Source: Guyanagaster necrorhizus
Lineage: Eukaryota > Basidiomycota > Agaricomycetes > Agaricales > Physalacriaceae
Reading direction: 5' to 3'
Length of the DNA: 64,000 bases
Assembly: GCF_019112545.1 (NCBI RefSeq)
Contig: NW_025064919.1
Coordinates: 139,436-203,435 of the forward strand
Shown here: piece by piece, positions 21,168-34,199 of the stretch
How the letters are laid out: every line of letters starts with the position of its first letter
Position numbering within the stretch: position 1 is the stretch's first letter
Notes under the pieces: model-generated
Seen by the model: only the letters and a program-made list of their open reading frames with translations
What the model was told of the DNA's origin: nothing
The model's database searches: none
Translations under genes and position numbers: made by a program

Positions 21168-22957
21168 TGATTGGCTCTGTCTTTTACTTCCTTGACTTTT
21201 GTTTCAGTGCCAAGTCCCTCTTCTTCCTTCTGGAGTTTGGCAATTTGGGCCTGGATATCCTCCCAGGTTTGTTTCTTCCTTGGACAGTCCTTTGCCATGT
21301 GTCCCTTCTGTCTGCAGTTAAAACACTTTCCTTCCTTCTTCATATGGTCAATATCCATCAGCTTCCCCTGTCTCATATATGTAGTTCCTGTCCCAGTTTT
21401 CTGTGTGCTATAGGTGGGGGCTGTTGAGAATCCTGATGTTTTTCTGGCAGTTGTCCCTGATGATTTAAAATTGGTTGGAGTTGGCAGTGTCGACTTCTTC
21501 AAGTAATCTTACAGCATCAATGATTCTGCTTTCTGCCTTTGATGCTCCTTGTACATCTTGATGATTTGCTCCTTTTATTTATTGTACCCAACTGGCATTA
21601 AAGCTTTGATGCTGATTGCTAAAATCATTGTGATGTACAAGGAGGGAACTCCTCTCTTGAGGGCTTTGACCATTTGTCCCTCATTGCCCATGTCATCCCT
21701 GATGTCTGCAAGCTTCATGAGCTGTTCCAGCTCATTGAAGTAGTCTGTGGCTGCCTTATCCCCCATTTTGTAGTCCTTGATCTTCTGCTTATGGACTTCC
21801 TGAACTGCTGGATCAATGAATTTATCATGGAGCATTTGTTTAAACACCAGCCATGAGAGGTATCAGTAATGCTTCTGAGTCATTGATCAGAAGTTCAGAG
21901 AAATAAGCATCCACCATGTCTTGGCCTTCTCTTTGAGATAGGAGGTGGTGAATATGACCTTGTTCATGTCAGTTCCTAGATATCTGATATAGACCTCAAA
22001 GTATTGTTCACAGTCAATCAGGAATCAGTCGACATTGTCAGAAGCCCCCTTGAAAGGGCAGGATTTCTGTAAGAGGTCTGGGTGGCATTAAAGGACTGCC
22101 ACATCATTGGGTAGCATGTCCATCAGATTGGGCCAATCAGAGAATGGGGGTCATCACCACTCTTGTGGTGGTTCAGAAAATGAATGGAGCAAGTTGTCAT
22201 CTGCAACTGGACTCTCCCATGGCAGTTTCTTCTTTCAGACTATGACTCCATCCCAAATGGTGAATCCTAGTCATACTGCTTCAGGGTCATCCCTGATCAG
22301 TTTCTTTCCAGTGCCACTCTCACTTGCTTCATTGGGTGGAGATTGGGCCCCTAGTATTCAGCTTCTCTTGCTGGTCTATGGGTTTTGGTATGAGGTCAGC
22401 AGGTTGTTGGACAAGGCTCAGCTTTGAGATAGCCAAGTTGCCATGGAGTGGGATGAGGGTGCCAAGTATAAAAATATGCTTCAGATAGATGGAGCTGTGT
22501 ATACAGTGCATTTTGAGGTAACAGGTGGTGACCATGGCATTGGTCCTATGGGTTCCAGCATCTAGTAAGCCAGCAGTCATTGAATCTGATCTTTAGGATG
22601 TTTCTTGTTGTATTGCATAGCAGCATAGTCAGTGGCTGCATGCCTGAGGATCTCTGTTCTTTCATTAGTTGTGGAATGCAAATATAATTGTCCCATTTGT
22701 GATGCTACCCAGGTAGCATCACACCATAAAAAGTTCACCCCCCACAAGTAAAACTCCTGATATTCCTGCATCCTTGCCTCCTGTATCACCCATTCTAGTT
22801 CTTCTTCATCTGTTTCTTCCTGTAGCCCATAAGCAAGTTCTCCACCAGCACAGGACAGGTCACTGCTCTCAGTTTCTTCTCTCTCATTCTCACTGTCCTC
22901 CTCTTCCTCAAGGAGAGAAGTGGCAAGTGGGTTGTAGAAACTCTCCTCACCCCCTTG
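21164..22957 (-). pseudogene. gag: gag of element 2
   Basis: The N-terminal acidic part (LLEEEEDSENEREETESSD) near 22,880-22,920 matches the acidic start in element 1. The capsid part (MLHDKFIDPAVQEVHKQK, then DYFNELEQLMKLADI) lies near 21,700-21,840. A complete CCHC knuckle, CFNCRQKGHMAKDC, is near 21,295-21,340. A frame change near 22,580 lies at the same place as in element 1. Gag ends at 21,164 and the pol frame begins in overlapping bases. Confidence 0.8.
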
Positions 22958-22959
22958 CA

Positions 22960-24446
22960 GTTGTACCATCGTTCCACTGTCTTGGCTGGATACTTAGTCC
23001 AGCCATGGGGCCTGAGAAGTATGAGGCATTGAGATATGTGAAAGCAGGCTGACTTCTGATATCAGAGTCATATCAGTTCCCACCTGTCACTCACACTGCC
23101 TCCACTTGCTCATGATAGAACTGGACATTTCTTTGGTATCCATCATTGAGGAGTTGCCCAACCACTCAACTCCTGAGGAAACCTTGGAGGGCATGAGCAG
23201 AGATGTGAGCCATGTTAGGGACTCATAGTTTATAGTGCCTAAGGATGGACTTATCATCCTCAAACATGGTATTGGCACTGGGGGTTCATTGGGGAGGGAG
23301 ATATTGGGGGGTTGGAGGTTGTGGGGCAGTTCCTGGGACATTGTCCCAAGCTGAAGAAGGGATTCTATTGTCCTCTCTTATTTCATTGGTGGTAAGGATT
23401 TCTGCATTTGCCCACCACTCAGGGGCCTAGGGGTTGGAGCTGGCAGTGCTTGGCCCTCTAAATACTGGGATCAAGAGTGAGTGGTCAGTGCAGACAGGGG
23501 TGAGTACTGATGTGACCTTGGGCTGGAGTTCATACCAATTGAAGATGTTGACCCTTGCCAACTGCTCTCTTTCAGTACTTCTCTGCTGCTCCCTATGCTG
23601 CCTGTTGTGCTTGGTGGCCCTTCTAGTCTGCCCCTGTAGGATGAGATGCTCCTCAAGCTCACTGCAGGGTGGCTGGAGAATGTTTCACTGTCATTTTTCT
23701 TCTTGTCAGAGAGCCTCATTGTAATTGAAGGGGATGTTGAGATCCCATGCTGAGAATAGCCAGTGGATGATTTTGTTTCAGTTTTCTTGGATTTGTCACT
23801 TGTCATCGAGCCAGTCTGAGGATGACCTTCCCAGCCCACTGCTGGTTTCGATCAAGTGGTGGCCCAAGGTGGCAGGGCTGTGAGGCTGGCTTCAAGATGA
23901 TGTGCTGCGGAGTCCTGCAGCCATCTGAGTGGGACTGAGGGAGTCTCTGGCATAGTTATCAATCCCAGAGGTTCGAGAGATTCTGGAATGATTGGGGGAG
24001 AGAGACTGCTGAAAGAAGTCTCCTGAGAGGTCCTTGTTCTTGTGGTCAGAGATGAGGGTTCATTGCCAAGGGTTTCTGAACCCTGCAAGGTGATTGTTGC
24101 TGTTTCTGCTTGTTGGTCAGGGAGGGTATCAGTGTTCTTCTCCTTGAACATCCTCTTGATGTGTGCTGCTAGGCCTGGCTTCAGGTAAGGGGCTTGTCAG
24201 AGGCTGGTGAGATGTTTGTCAGGATTCTGGGATGTCATGGAGAGGTAGATCAGAGGTTACATTGTGAAGGATTTGTTGGATATGTTGAAACTCATTATAG
24301 TGTCAGATTGCCTAGGTGGTAATTGAGTGACATCCTCTACACAGCTGAATAATCACAAGTAGGTCTAGGAGTGTTCCAATGATAGAAAAAAGGAGTTCAA
24401 AGAACTCTCAATCAAAGTTTGGATCTAATGGGATTACTGAGGGCAT
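22960..24446 (-). pseudogene. Accessory ORF upstream of gag, N-terminal transmembrane segment (element 2)
   Basis: The start at 24,446 corresponds to 15,367 in element 1. The hydrophobic segment (FSIIGTLLDLLVIIQLC) is conserved, as are the following NVTSDLPLHDIP and a C-terminal block (LQGFLRS, then VVGQLLNDGYQRN). Stops interrupt it. See the element 1 copy for the argument that this is a real gene. Confidence 0.6.
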
Positions 24447-24503
24447 TCAGTTTCCTCCACACTATAGTGCATGAGGAAAGGGAAGAGGAAGCTTTGAGCT
24501 AAT

Positions 24504-24960
24504 TGTTAGACTCAAGCATCATGTGAACAGATACATGTGATAGACAGTCATCACCTTGCACTTCAGATGATTGAATGAATTCACTGATGCATATTCTGAT
24601 TGATGTGTCACAAGACTTGAAGAATCAGCTCAAGGGTAGAATGAGATAAATAAACTTTAGCTTGAAGCTGGGGATTACCAGAAAGAGCTAACAGTCTTAA
24701 ATACTATACAGAATATGCTAATAATACTACTACTTATTGTGTGTTTCCTGGTCCATTGTGCTCATTGTCCTAGAGCATCATTACCATACATAAAAGGATC
24801 ATTGTGCATCATCAAGCAGCATTGTCATGTCAAAAGACAATGACAGACTCAGCCAGTTATGATGACTAAGCCTTGTCCCATGGTTCTAAGCACTTGCCTT
24901 GATGCTCTGACTAAGCATGAATAGGGGCTAAAATGAGGAAAAAGTGGAAAAATCATAACA
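24504..24960 (-). repeat. 5' LTR of element 2
   Basis: A 457-bp LTR from TGTTAGACTC to ATAACA. On the minus strand the primer site just inside it, TTAGCTCAAAGCT, is the exact complement of AGCTTTGAGCTAA in the other LTR. This LTR has AGCTTCAAGCTAA; both derive simply from AGCTTCGAGCTAA by CG decay. Confidence 0.92.
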
Positions 24961-26330
24961 TGTAGCTTCTGCTAGACAATCAAAGTGTTCCAGTATAACA
25001 GAATCATGAGAGAAAAAAGCTATATATGGAATCAAGCATATGGAATAAAGAGCTGATGATTCTACAAAGACTTTAATGATGTGATAGTAAGCTCTGATTC
25101 CAAATGCCTGACTTCCTCCTTGTACAACAGTGATGATATGATAGATGATGAACATTGTGCACCATAAGGTTGTTGCAAGAATAAAGGATAAATAAAGTAC
25201 ATCACTACATTGATGAATTTCTTATAGTTGGTCTCTATATAGTCCTGGTATATTAAAATAATTTTGAATGCTGCACAAATTGTTGCATAAATTCACCAAT
25301 CCTAAGAGATCTGAGAGATATTACCAGTTGCAGAAAGAAGAAAAAGAACAGGAGGCAGAATGATCAGCCAGTGCTGATCTCAGACTATCCTATAGTGCCA
25401 AATATATGTTAGAATAATGGTAAGCTGCATTAAAAATTCTTGTTGTCATACACACCATAGTGGAATCTGCTAGAATAGTACAGATAATACCTGTTGTGCC
25501 CATACTAATCTTTCCTATTGCTCTAGGACTCTGATAAAACATATATGCTGTTAAAAAGCTTTATCCATTGTCTATGAATATAGAATGGATGGATGACCAA
25601 TTGAAGGCAAAGCCAATGATAGTAAAAATGTAGAGGAGGGTTATAACAATAGTGATGCCAACTTGTCTGATGTGCAGAGACTTGTTCATAACTGTGCCAT
25701 TCACTTCAGCATTTAAAGCATAGTAGAGTTAGAATGTTCCTCTCACAGATATTCCACAGTGTGATAGCAACCATTCCAGTATATAGGCCTGTGGAAAGCT
25801 CTGATTAAACACATGTATCTGAAGAAATAAATATACATACCACTCAGTAGAGAGAAGAGTATTATTGAATTCATTTGAACATCAAGAAATTGGTATATCA
25901 AAGCTCTACTGATATTGGTCTGATTGGACATCAAAGAAGTCTGGATGAAATGTGAAAGATAAGCAAGAGAGTAATCTGTGGATGTAACACATTTTATATC
26001 TCTCACTATATAGCATGCAGTAGCACAGCAAAAAATCTGTTGCATTGCAACAATGAGAATGATTATCATCAGGATCACTTTAAATGCTATGATGAAAGGT
26101 AAGATGGGCATTATTCCTGATATCAAACAGCATTCAGCAATCTAATCATAAGATAACAGCATCTCAAAGTGTTTTAAAACCAACAGATGGTAGGAGCAAG
26201 TAATTGCTGCAATAGGATGCTTAGTATATTCATAGATACAAATACATAGACTATTGCACTACCTGATAAACTCAGTAATGATGTAGTCATAGTAGTTCAA
26301 GAACAGTAAGGTCTCAACTCCTGATATCTT
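24961..26330 (-). pseudogene. Decayed fungal seven-helix membrane protein gene
   Basis: Minus-strand fragments are rich in helices. Segment 26,126-25,743 contains FIIAFKVILMIIILIVAMQQIF and LIYQFLDVQMNSIILFSLLSG before a GTATGT...TTCAG intron. Segment 25,110-24,961 contains VESSALYSICLIPYIAF, a signature-like block (ESgaLYs) of expanded basidiomycete seven-helix families of the DUF6533/DUF6534 kind. No CG is seen and frames are broken. Element 2 cuts it right after this block; the tail continues at 16,793. The role of such proteins is unknown. Confidence 0.55.
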
Positions 26331-26534
26331 CCTCAGGTCCATCTTTCTGTTTCCTCCATCCAGCATATACAGCCTGTACATCAAAGTTGAGGATGCTGGT
26401 TGCTGCTATCAAACCAAAGACCACTAATTTGTGACAAAAATTTGGAATGAGACATATGGAGGATAACAAACTGAGCTTGATTTCCATATTCACCTTTACA
26501 ACTGCTTTGATATTAGTCTATGTGCCAGCTGTAA

Positions 26535-26725
26535 TGATATAAGAAGGCTTACATATGGATATTTGTCTCAGCAGAATCATACACACTGATCTGCCACAAG
26601 AAGTACCTGTGGCTGCCCCAAATACACCTGCATCAACTATACACAGCATGTAACCATTGATCTCTACTCTGTTGATCATGGATTGTTCAGCTTCTGCAAT
26701 AATCCAGATGTCAATTAATGGCAAA
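26535..26725. repeat. Dispersed repeat, copy 2 (partner at 7,080-7,265)
   Basis: Aligned by eye to 7,080-7,265; both are CG-free. It lies upstream of the decayed seven-helix gene. From 26,725 to 27,250 the DNA stays CG-free with no recognisable gene. Confidence 0.6.
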
Positions 26726-27477
26726 AATAGAAAGCTGCTTCAAATTATGCTGTTCATTATTGAAGCAGTTGCAAAAACTGGCTGATCAGAACAAGACAAT
26801 ATACTGATGAAGAAGAGAGAATCACTGAGGAGATAACATTCTTGATCCTGTTTGTTACAGGTATGAGCAGGTTCAATTCCCACTCAGAACATGATTGATT
26901 TGTTGTATGTATCATTTTATACCCTAACATGAGGGGAGACTGGGGAGTGTGGGTTTGGCTAGCTAGAGAGAACATGACAACACACAGTGTATAATATACA
27001 GCACTATCAATTCCTAAGTCCCTGTGATGACAAATGCCAAGGAGAATGTCTAATGATAATCTTGTCAGTCAAACTTACTAAGTAGAGAACAACACAGTCA
27101 CATAGGGACATTATTTCCCTCACCCATGTTTCTTTCACATCAATATTTCACTACCCAGAGAGTGGGTTTTAGAACCAAAAGGGCAGCCCCAGAGAGAAGG
27201 GGCAAGGACATGAAAAACTAGAGGGTGTTGGCTTCATCCCACACTGCTAATGTCAACACGACTGAAATGTAGTTACAACCATGGTGATGTGAACAAAACT
27301 TGTGAGATAGCATGGAACCTCCACCACTGGCTACCTCTTGATAGACCATCCTCCTTCTATGCTCAAATATGTATCAGCCTACATTGGGCACTCTTGGGTT
27401 GATCTCTCTTCGAATTGATGCACCCTTTGGTCCCCGAGAATGCCTAGCACCGAGTCTGGCATCTCTGGGCTGCTATC

Positions 27478-28130
27478 TCAACCGTATGACAGGCCTCCTT
27501 TTCCACTGTTGTGAGCATAGTCTCCCTCTTGAATGCATAGGGCCCTTCCATATATTGTCCATTGCAGCTCCAGTGCTGAAATTTGTATCGTAGCATTGGT
27601 CGCCAGTGAAATCAGAGTCTCCAGACATGCAGATGGCTTATACTGAACTGTGCCATTGATGGGACAAGGTGTAGGCATGCATAATGTGTTGGAAAGTGGC
27701 ACAGTCGGCGAAGGTTTACTTTTTCTGGTGAGCCAGCATGGCATCCAATATTGAATAGAGCCCATAGTACCGTGATTTATCCTCTAATCGCCGTTCTGTT
27801 TTATGATCCAGGGCTATACGAAAGATGCTTAGTGAAAAGATGATAAAATCTGCAAATGCCGTACATATCTGGCAGAACGGCTTGCTGAACGAGTTGCCAG
27901 AAGTGTCGTATATTGTGAAGAAGACGGTCGCTCTGAATTCTTCATCCTGACAACAACAAGACATGTTTTGTTCATTAAATCTTTTATATACATACAAGAC
28001 TATGACGCCAAGTGATGGTGGTCGAAATCCAGGGTGAGAGCTACCTAACACGCTTGATTTCGGCCCTCATTATTTGGGCATCATAGGTTGGGGATGAAGC
28101 AATGAGTCCGGAGATAGCAGTCTCGGCGCT
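27478..28130 (-). pseudogene. Fragmentary membrane-protein-like gene
   Basis: The minus strand holds exon-like pieces: VGIAFYFVRGISAETAISG near 28,100-28,150, then after a possible intron a helix-rich piece (ICTAFADFIIFSLSIFRIAL) and YYGLYSILDAMLAHQ near 27,720-27,790. Downstream, only an undamaged but unrecognised frame to 27,478 remains. This DNA has normal CG content, unlike the region to its left (boundary near 27,250). No family can be assigned with confidence. Confidence 0.35.
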
Positions 28131-28435
28131 GATCCCCCGAACGAAATAAAATGCGATGCCCACTGTGGGGGAGAAGTCAGACACATGTAGATTGGGATGA
28201 ATCTACCACGTAACATCACCCAAAGGTCGGTCTATGGGTACCTATTAGACAGTCTGGTCTCTTCTTGCAAAGCACCGAACGAATCTTCCAACCTAGAAAG
28301 TTAAAAGAAAAAGAAAACTCAGATGTCACGCCCAAAAATATCACGGCAATGCTCACCCATAAAATATATTCCGCAAAGTTTTTGAGGGGTTCCTCCCCAG
28401 CCGCCTCGCCTCTACAGCCTCGAGAAGGTCTCCAT

Positions 28436-28594
28436 GGTATGACAACCGGTTCGGGTATCGGATCAAAAAGAAAAGTACTCTGTCCTCGAGAAGATGCTGG
28501 TCGGGAATCAGAGCCAGCTTATGCAACCCAAACAGCTGTGCGACCTTGGACCAGCTCATATCGCTTATTTCGACCAAACTCGGCAATCCCATTC
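28436..28594 (-). repeat. Paralogue of the solo-LTR target, uninterrupted
   Basis: This is the CG-rich counterpart of 5,305-5,455 plus 5,914-5,932. It has no LTR at the CCAAA (28,574-28,578). The minus strand is open from 28,592 to 28,353 and may be an exon (SWSKVAQLFGLHKLALIPDQ), but no family is recognised. The stretch 28,600-29,085 shows no further gene. Confidence 0.65.
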
Positions 28595-29085
28595 ATAGGC
28601 TCTGAATTCCAAAACAAATGCCTACCACGGTACTTGTGTATAATTTGCCTGCCCAAGGACTATCTACATTCTGGGCGTCTTATAATTTTGGAAAAACATT
28701 GAGCCAATGTCTGGCTCTTGAGCTTTCATACTTAGGAATACCAATGTACCAGTGCCAGTAACAAACGTTCCAAACTGGATTCAAATTTAAAGTTCTTTGA
28801 CTGGCAGGACCGACCGCTTATCCTTAACAATGCAAACGAACATGATCAGTGAAGTCCGCGTCTAGGGCCCACTATGTTTCATTAATGCTATGCGCCGTAC
28901 TTAGTGCTGGGAATCTCTATTTCACTCCGGTAAAACAGGCGATCACCGATCTTTTGTCGTTTGGCAGAAATCAAGTAGAAATTGCAGGATATTGCTTTCC
29001 TTCAAACATTCAGAGTTTTAAATGTTAATACCTATAACAATACTATCTCTTTCTCTATAAGTTCTACTGTCAGTCTATATCTAAA

Positions 29086-30363
<1,278 letters not shown>

Positions 30364-31204
30364 CGTGATACTCGTGTGGACGATGAAGAAAACTTGACAG
30401 CGGTATAGAGCGCTTTTATATCTGAAATGTTAACCTTTCCCGGTAGTGATACTCAATCGCTGAGCCAACGACGTGCGTCAGGGCGCTAATGATTCATCCA
30501 GGGCGACGGCCATAGTTTCCGGCACGGTCGGTAAATGCGGAGTGTAGCAAATCAGTCAGCAAACCTAGATGACTAACTGTTACAAACGCTGAATCAGCGA
30601 CCTATGCTCCAAAGATAATATTCGTTACGCCATACATAAAGAGAGGGAGTCTAGGGAGTCTAGGCATGGAAACAGTCGGCAGGTGTCCTCATACCCGAGT
30701 CAATTAGTAACGTGCGCCCATGTTTTGTTGATGATTATACCATTGCTGTGACGATGAACATTGCGCCAGATTGCGAGCGTTTAAAGAGAAATGATGAATG
30801 GTTTTTGGTTCGCTTCATCTTGAAATACTTCTTCAATCCCCTTTCCACAAACTACTTAGCATTAAACAGGACATAAAGGAGTAACTTCAAAGTTACTATG
30901 GTACGCGCCGATTTCGAACTTGGGGGAGATCCGGCTACTCAAATGACCAGTGAACTGTTCGTGTGAGTTGGCCTTTTGGTCCTCCTGCAAGGAAAAGTAT
31001 TTGCCTCATGTAAATTTGCAGTACGTGAAAAAAGCAAAAAAAAAAAAAAAACAGTGACGGTTTCGGACTCGGACCATATTGCTGGTGCTGACTCTGCACG
31101 CCCACGTGATATCCACGTGTACCTATTCGCGACTTGGACTTTCTGCACCCAACACATTATGAAGTGCAACATAAGAAATACGAATAGTTGAAAGAAAGAA
31201 TGGA
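30364..31204. other. Intergenic upstream of the Old Yellow Enzyme gene
   Basis: No gene recognised. A (A)n tract of about 17 lies near 31,037. The sequence has ordinary CG content and probably contains the promoter of the minus-strand oxidoreductase. Confidence 0.5.
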
Positions 31205-31729
31205 TAGACATACCTCAGAGTCACAGATCGCTACCTAAACTTCGCAAGATCGCAAGAACATGCCCCATCAATTTGATGCACTCTGCAGATTGCTGCACCG
31301 ATGCATGCAAATGATCCGATGACATTCCGCTGCGAGACAACAGAAACGGAGAATGAGCGAGTAAGGAGGCAATGGCTGATCAAAGACCATTAAAGAGCAT
31401 TCCAAAGTCCCATGATGCCCTTCATAACAAGTAGGAATCTTGGACAATTACAATTACAATGCGATAGTGGATCGCCCTTCTTGATCCCAGTGCACCTGTC
31501 AGTTAATTCGCTTGCCTCAGGTTCACCGACTTGATGTATAGTGGATGTGGTCTAGTTTTGGGCCTTTCGGTGAGTGAATTGGAGAGTTTCTTCGCTTGGC
31601 TCTCGATGCCATGGTGCAGACATTGATGGGAAAGTTATGCACTCCTGGCTTATTTAAAATCTACCATTTTTGGCATGGTATTTCCTTACTTGGATTTAGG
31701 TTCAAAAGTTCTATTAAAATATGTCACAG

Positions 31730-32452
31730 GATTTGACCCCTTCTAAATACCGATTCATCACAGCAGTGATGAGAGTATCTGGCCAGGTGAGAAACTATGG
31801 CATGAATTATTAGTGCTGGTTTCAATGGGATCGAGCAGTGAGATTGCTCAGATATTGTCCTGCATACTGTAAACAAGAATGAGCATTGAGTACAAGCTAA
31901 GTATCATTGTGTAAGGCTGTGCCGAAGAAACTTGGAAGCGGCTTTACTGACCTTGTAACTAACCCTGATATCAGAACCATCCGCATCAATGTCAGAAGTA
32001 TTGCAATGCTGCTGTATGGGCGTCGGACAGGCATAAACAAGAAAACGAATAAACTGACTTGGGAAACACCGAAGCGGTCCTGCCCTTATTCAGAGTGTAG
32101 ATCATCGCAACAGACAAGATAAACTCAGCTGCTACACTCGTGGCAAACAACGAGATGAGAGCATTCTACATTGAAATAAGATTGTGCGTCCGAGATGATA
32201 TTGAATGCGCACCCTGATGGTGGGTGTTTGGGAGAAGGTGGGGACCAAAATGATATTGAGGATATCATTGGCATTGAATGAATAGTAGGAAAATGCTGAG
32301 CGCGTACAGATCTTTAGCAAGGTCTATAGGATGTCCGGTCATTGACGTATCACGAGAAAATGGTATACAAGACTTACATATTCCGCAATCTCTCAGGGTG
32401 TTATAGTCGAGAATTTAGACCGGAGAGCAGCAGGATTCGACGCACCGGCGTT
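31730..32452 (-). pseudogene. DUF6534-like seven-helix gene fragment
   Basis: The minus strand matches the 3' half of the seven-helix copies at 36,240-37,565 and 55,082-56,790. Shared text includes GGACCGCTTCGGTGTTTCCC and the helix after it (LLTLMRMVLISGLVTR). Only the C-terminal helices remain and frames are broken. It lies just beyond gene B in the same order as copy 3 lies beyond gene C. Confidence 0.65.
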
Positions 32453-32805
32453 AGACATTGAATAGGTTGTATTCAGGTTTGCGTGTTATCAGGATGTAAA
32501 GATCAGTTGTGATGCGAATTTCCGGCATAACATCCTATTTCTACACGTGTTGGGCTCCTCCTTGTGAGTCCTGCCTCAAATCATACCGTTTCCTAGAATG
32601 GTGAACTGCTATGTCAAGAAATGTCATCAGAAGTTATTTGTGTCCCGACGTCAAGCCTTTTATGTATTGCGACGCAAGTCACAAACGAAATGGTATACGG
32701 ATTGTAAGAGTAAATAGTATGGATCAATGCCAGGGCATGAAACGAAATAAATCATATGTTAAGCTGAAGTCTTAAAGTTCAAATTTTGGTGTCATGGCGA
32801 TACAG

Positions 32806-34161
32806 TTACGTGCAGGTGCCAGCATAGCTAGTCTGGGTATTTGCCACCATAGAGCCTTTGAACTCGGCAAAGCTCGAGCGGTCATCCTGGTTCGTGAGGA
32901 CCGCTTCGATGCTAGCAGCCCCTGTGATGATGTCATGTTAGGGTCTTTAAACAGGCGCGGAAGAATACGAACATTTGTAGTGACCGTCAGTCTCATCGTC
33001 GTAGTTGAACCAAACCCACCCGCTCGCGAGGTAACGGATATTTCCTGTTGCCTGGATGTTACAAGTCTTGGTGCTGGTCTAAGATTCGACAGTCAGCCAA
33101 CTGCAAATACCTCCTCGAAGAAAAGCTAACCGTAGCCGTACAAGTCTTGCCTTCTGGAGCAGTCATCTTTATGGTGACTTTGCTCACGTCGTTGTAGGAT
33201 ACGTCGAAGCTAATGGACCATATAAACGGGAGAAGTAGAGCCTTAAACACGGTCTAACGTACGTGCTCGAGGTCGTGTCCGTGACCTCGGTAGAGATGGT
33301 CAAAGCGTCAGTCACTTCGGCTACCTCTGGAACGCCCACTTTGACGGTCAATGTGTCTGAAACTCCAATCGTTGATGCAGCTAGATATCATATCAATAAC
33401 TGAATACTCATAGAGAGAGATGAGAAGACATACTGGTGAGGGTGTAAGAAGTGTCAGTGTTGAAGCCTTGGTCGACTTCGATATCGACTTCACCAGAAGT
33501 ACCAACGAGGCTACCCTCAGAAGAGGTGGTGTGCGTCTGGCAAACCGGGTCGCCTGTCCGCGAATTGGAATGAACACCAAAAGGGTGATAAGTTGAACGT
33601 ACCGGAGAAACTGAGCTCGACGACATCGTCTGTGATACAAACCTGGGCAGGACTGTCGACGTACTGGAAGAATGATCAGAGAACGACTCGATGAGGCGAT
33701 AAAGGATCGCACGTCAGAAGGGTTAGTAACAATGGTGCGGGAACCATCGCCCCAATTATTGTTGGCATATTGCACGATGGCATCCCATCCGGGAACTGCA
33801 CGGATACAGATCAGCCTGACAGAAAATGAAAGAGACATGGCCACTGACGAGTTTTGGCTTCATCTACCGAGAGCTGGGCGCACTGGCTGGCGGCACGACG
33901 CTCGAGGCCGTTGGACTGTGCATCGACAGGGTATCTGCCGTATAGAGAACCGTCGCGCTTGAAAGCGAGGTAGTGTCCGTGGGCCTCGTCGACGGCGACG
34001 TGGGAAATGTCCTTAGGAAGGGTCCTGAAGAGCTGGCTGAAGGGTACAGCGGCGACGCCAGAAAGGGCGGTCAGAAGCGTAATAAACTGGCGTCGGTGTG
34101 TATTAAAATGAGCAATAAGGTTCTAGGATAACAGACCACTCACGGCTGCTGGTGCGAACAT
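32806..34161 (-). CDS. Secreted beta-rich protein, copy B
   Basis: Same architecture as copies A and C. The first exon encodes six residues (MFAPAA) ending at GTGAGT. A signal peptide (FITLLTALSGVAAVPFSQ), a dibasic site (LERRAASQC), YANNNWGDGS and the alternating strands TLTVKVGVPEVAEV follow, ending after FAEFKGSMVANTQ. The span from ATG to stop is 1,356 bases, exactly the length of copy C, and the 3' third appears identical to it. Proposed role and caveats are as for copy A. TATA box CTTTTATA lies at 34,241-34,248 on the plus strand. I see no disabling change. Confidence 0.7.
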
Positions 34162-34199
34162 AGTGAATTGAAGTACAAAGGACGTAAGAGAGGAGCGAA

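Larger units (their letters stand above)
16794..24960 (-). mobile_element. Full-length Ty3/gypsy chromovirus, element 2 (CG-depleted)
   Basis: An 8.17-kb element has LTRs at 16,794-17,237 and 24,504-24,960. The target duplication is TGCAG (16,789-16,793) against TGTAG (24,961-24,965), one C-to-T apart. It has the same gene order as element 1 on the minus strand. It is almost free of CG: one is seen in the first 600 bases. Catalytic residues are lost by G-to-A change (protease and reverse transcriptase) and many stops are present. Family membership is the same but sequences are clearly divergent, and its LTRs differ in length from element 1. Confidence 0.93.
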
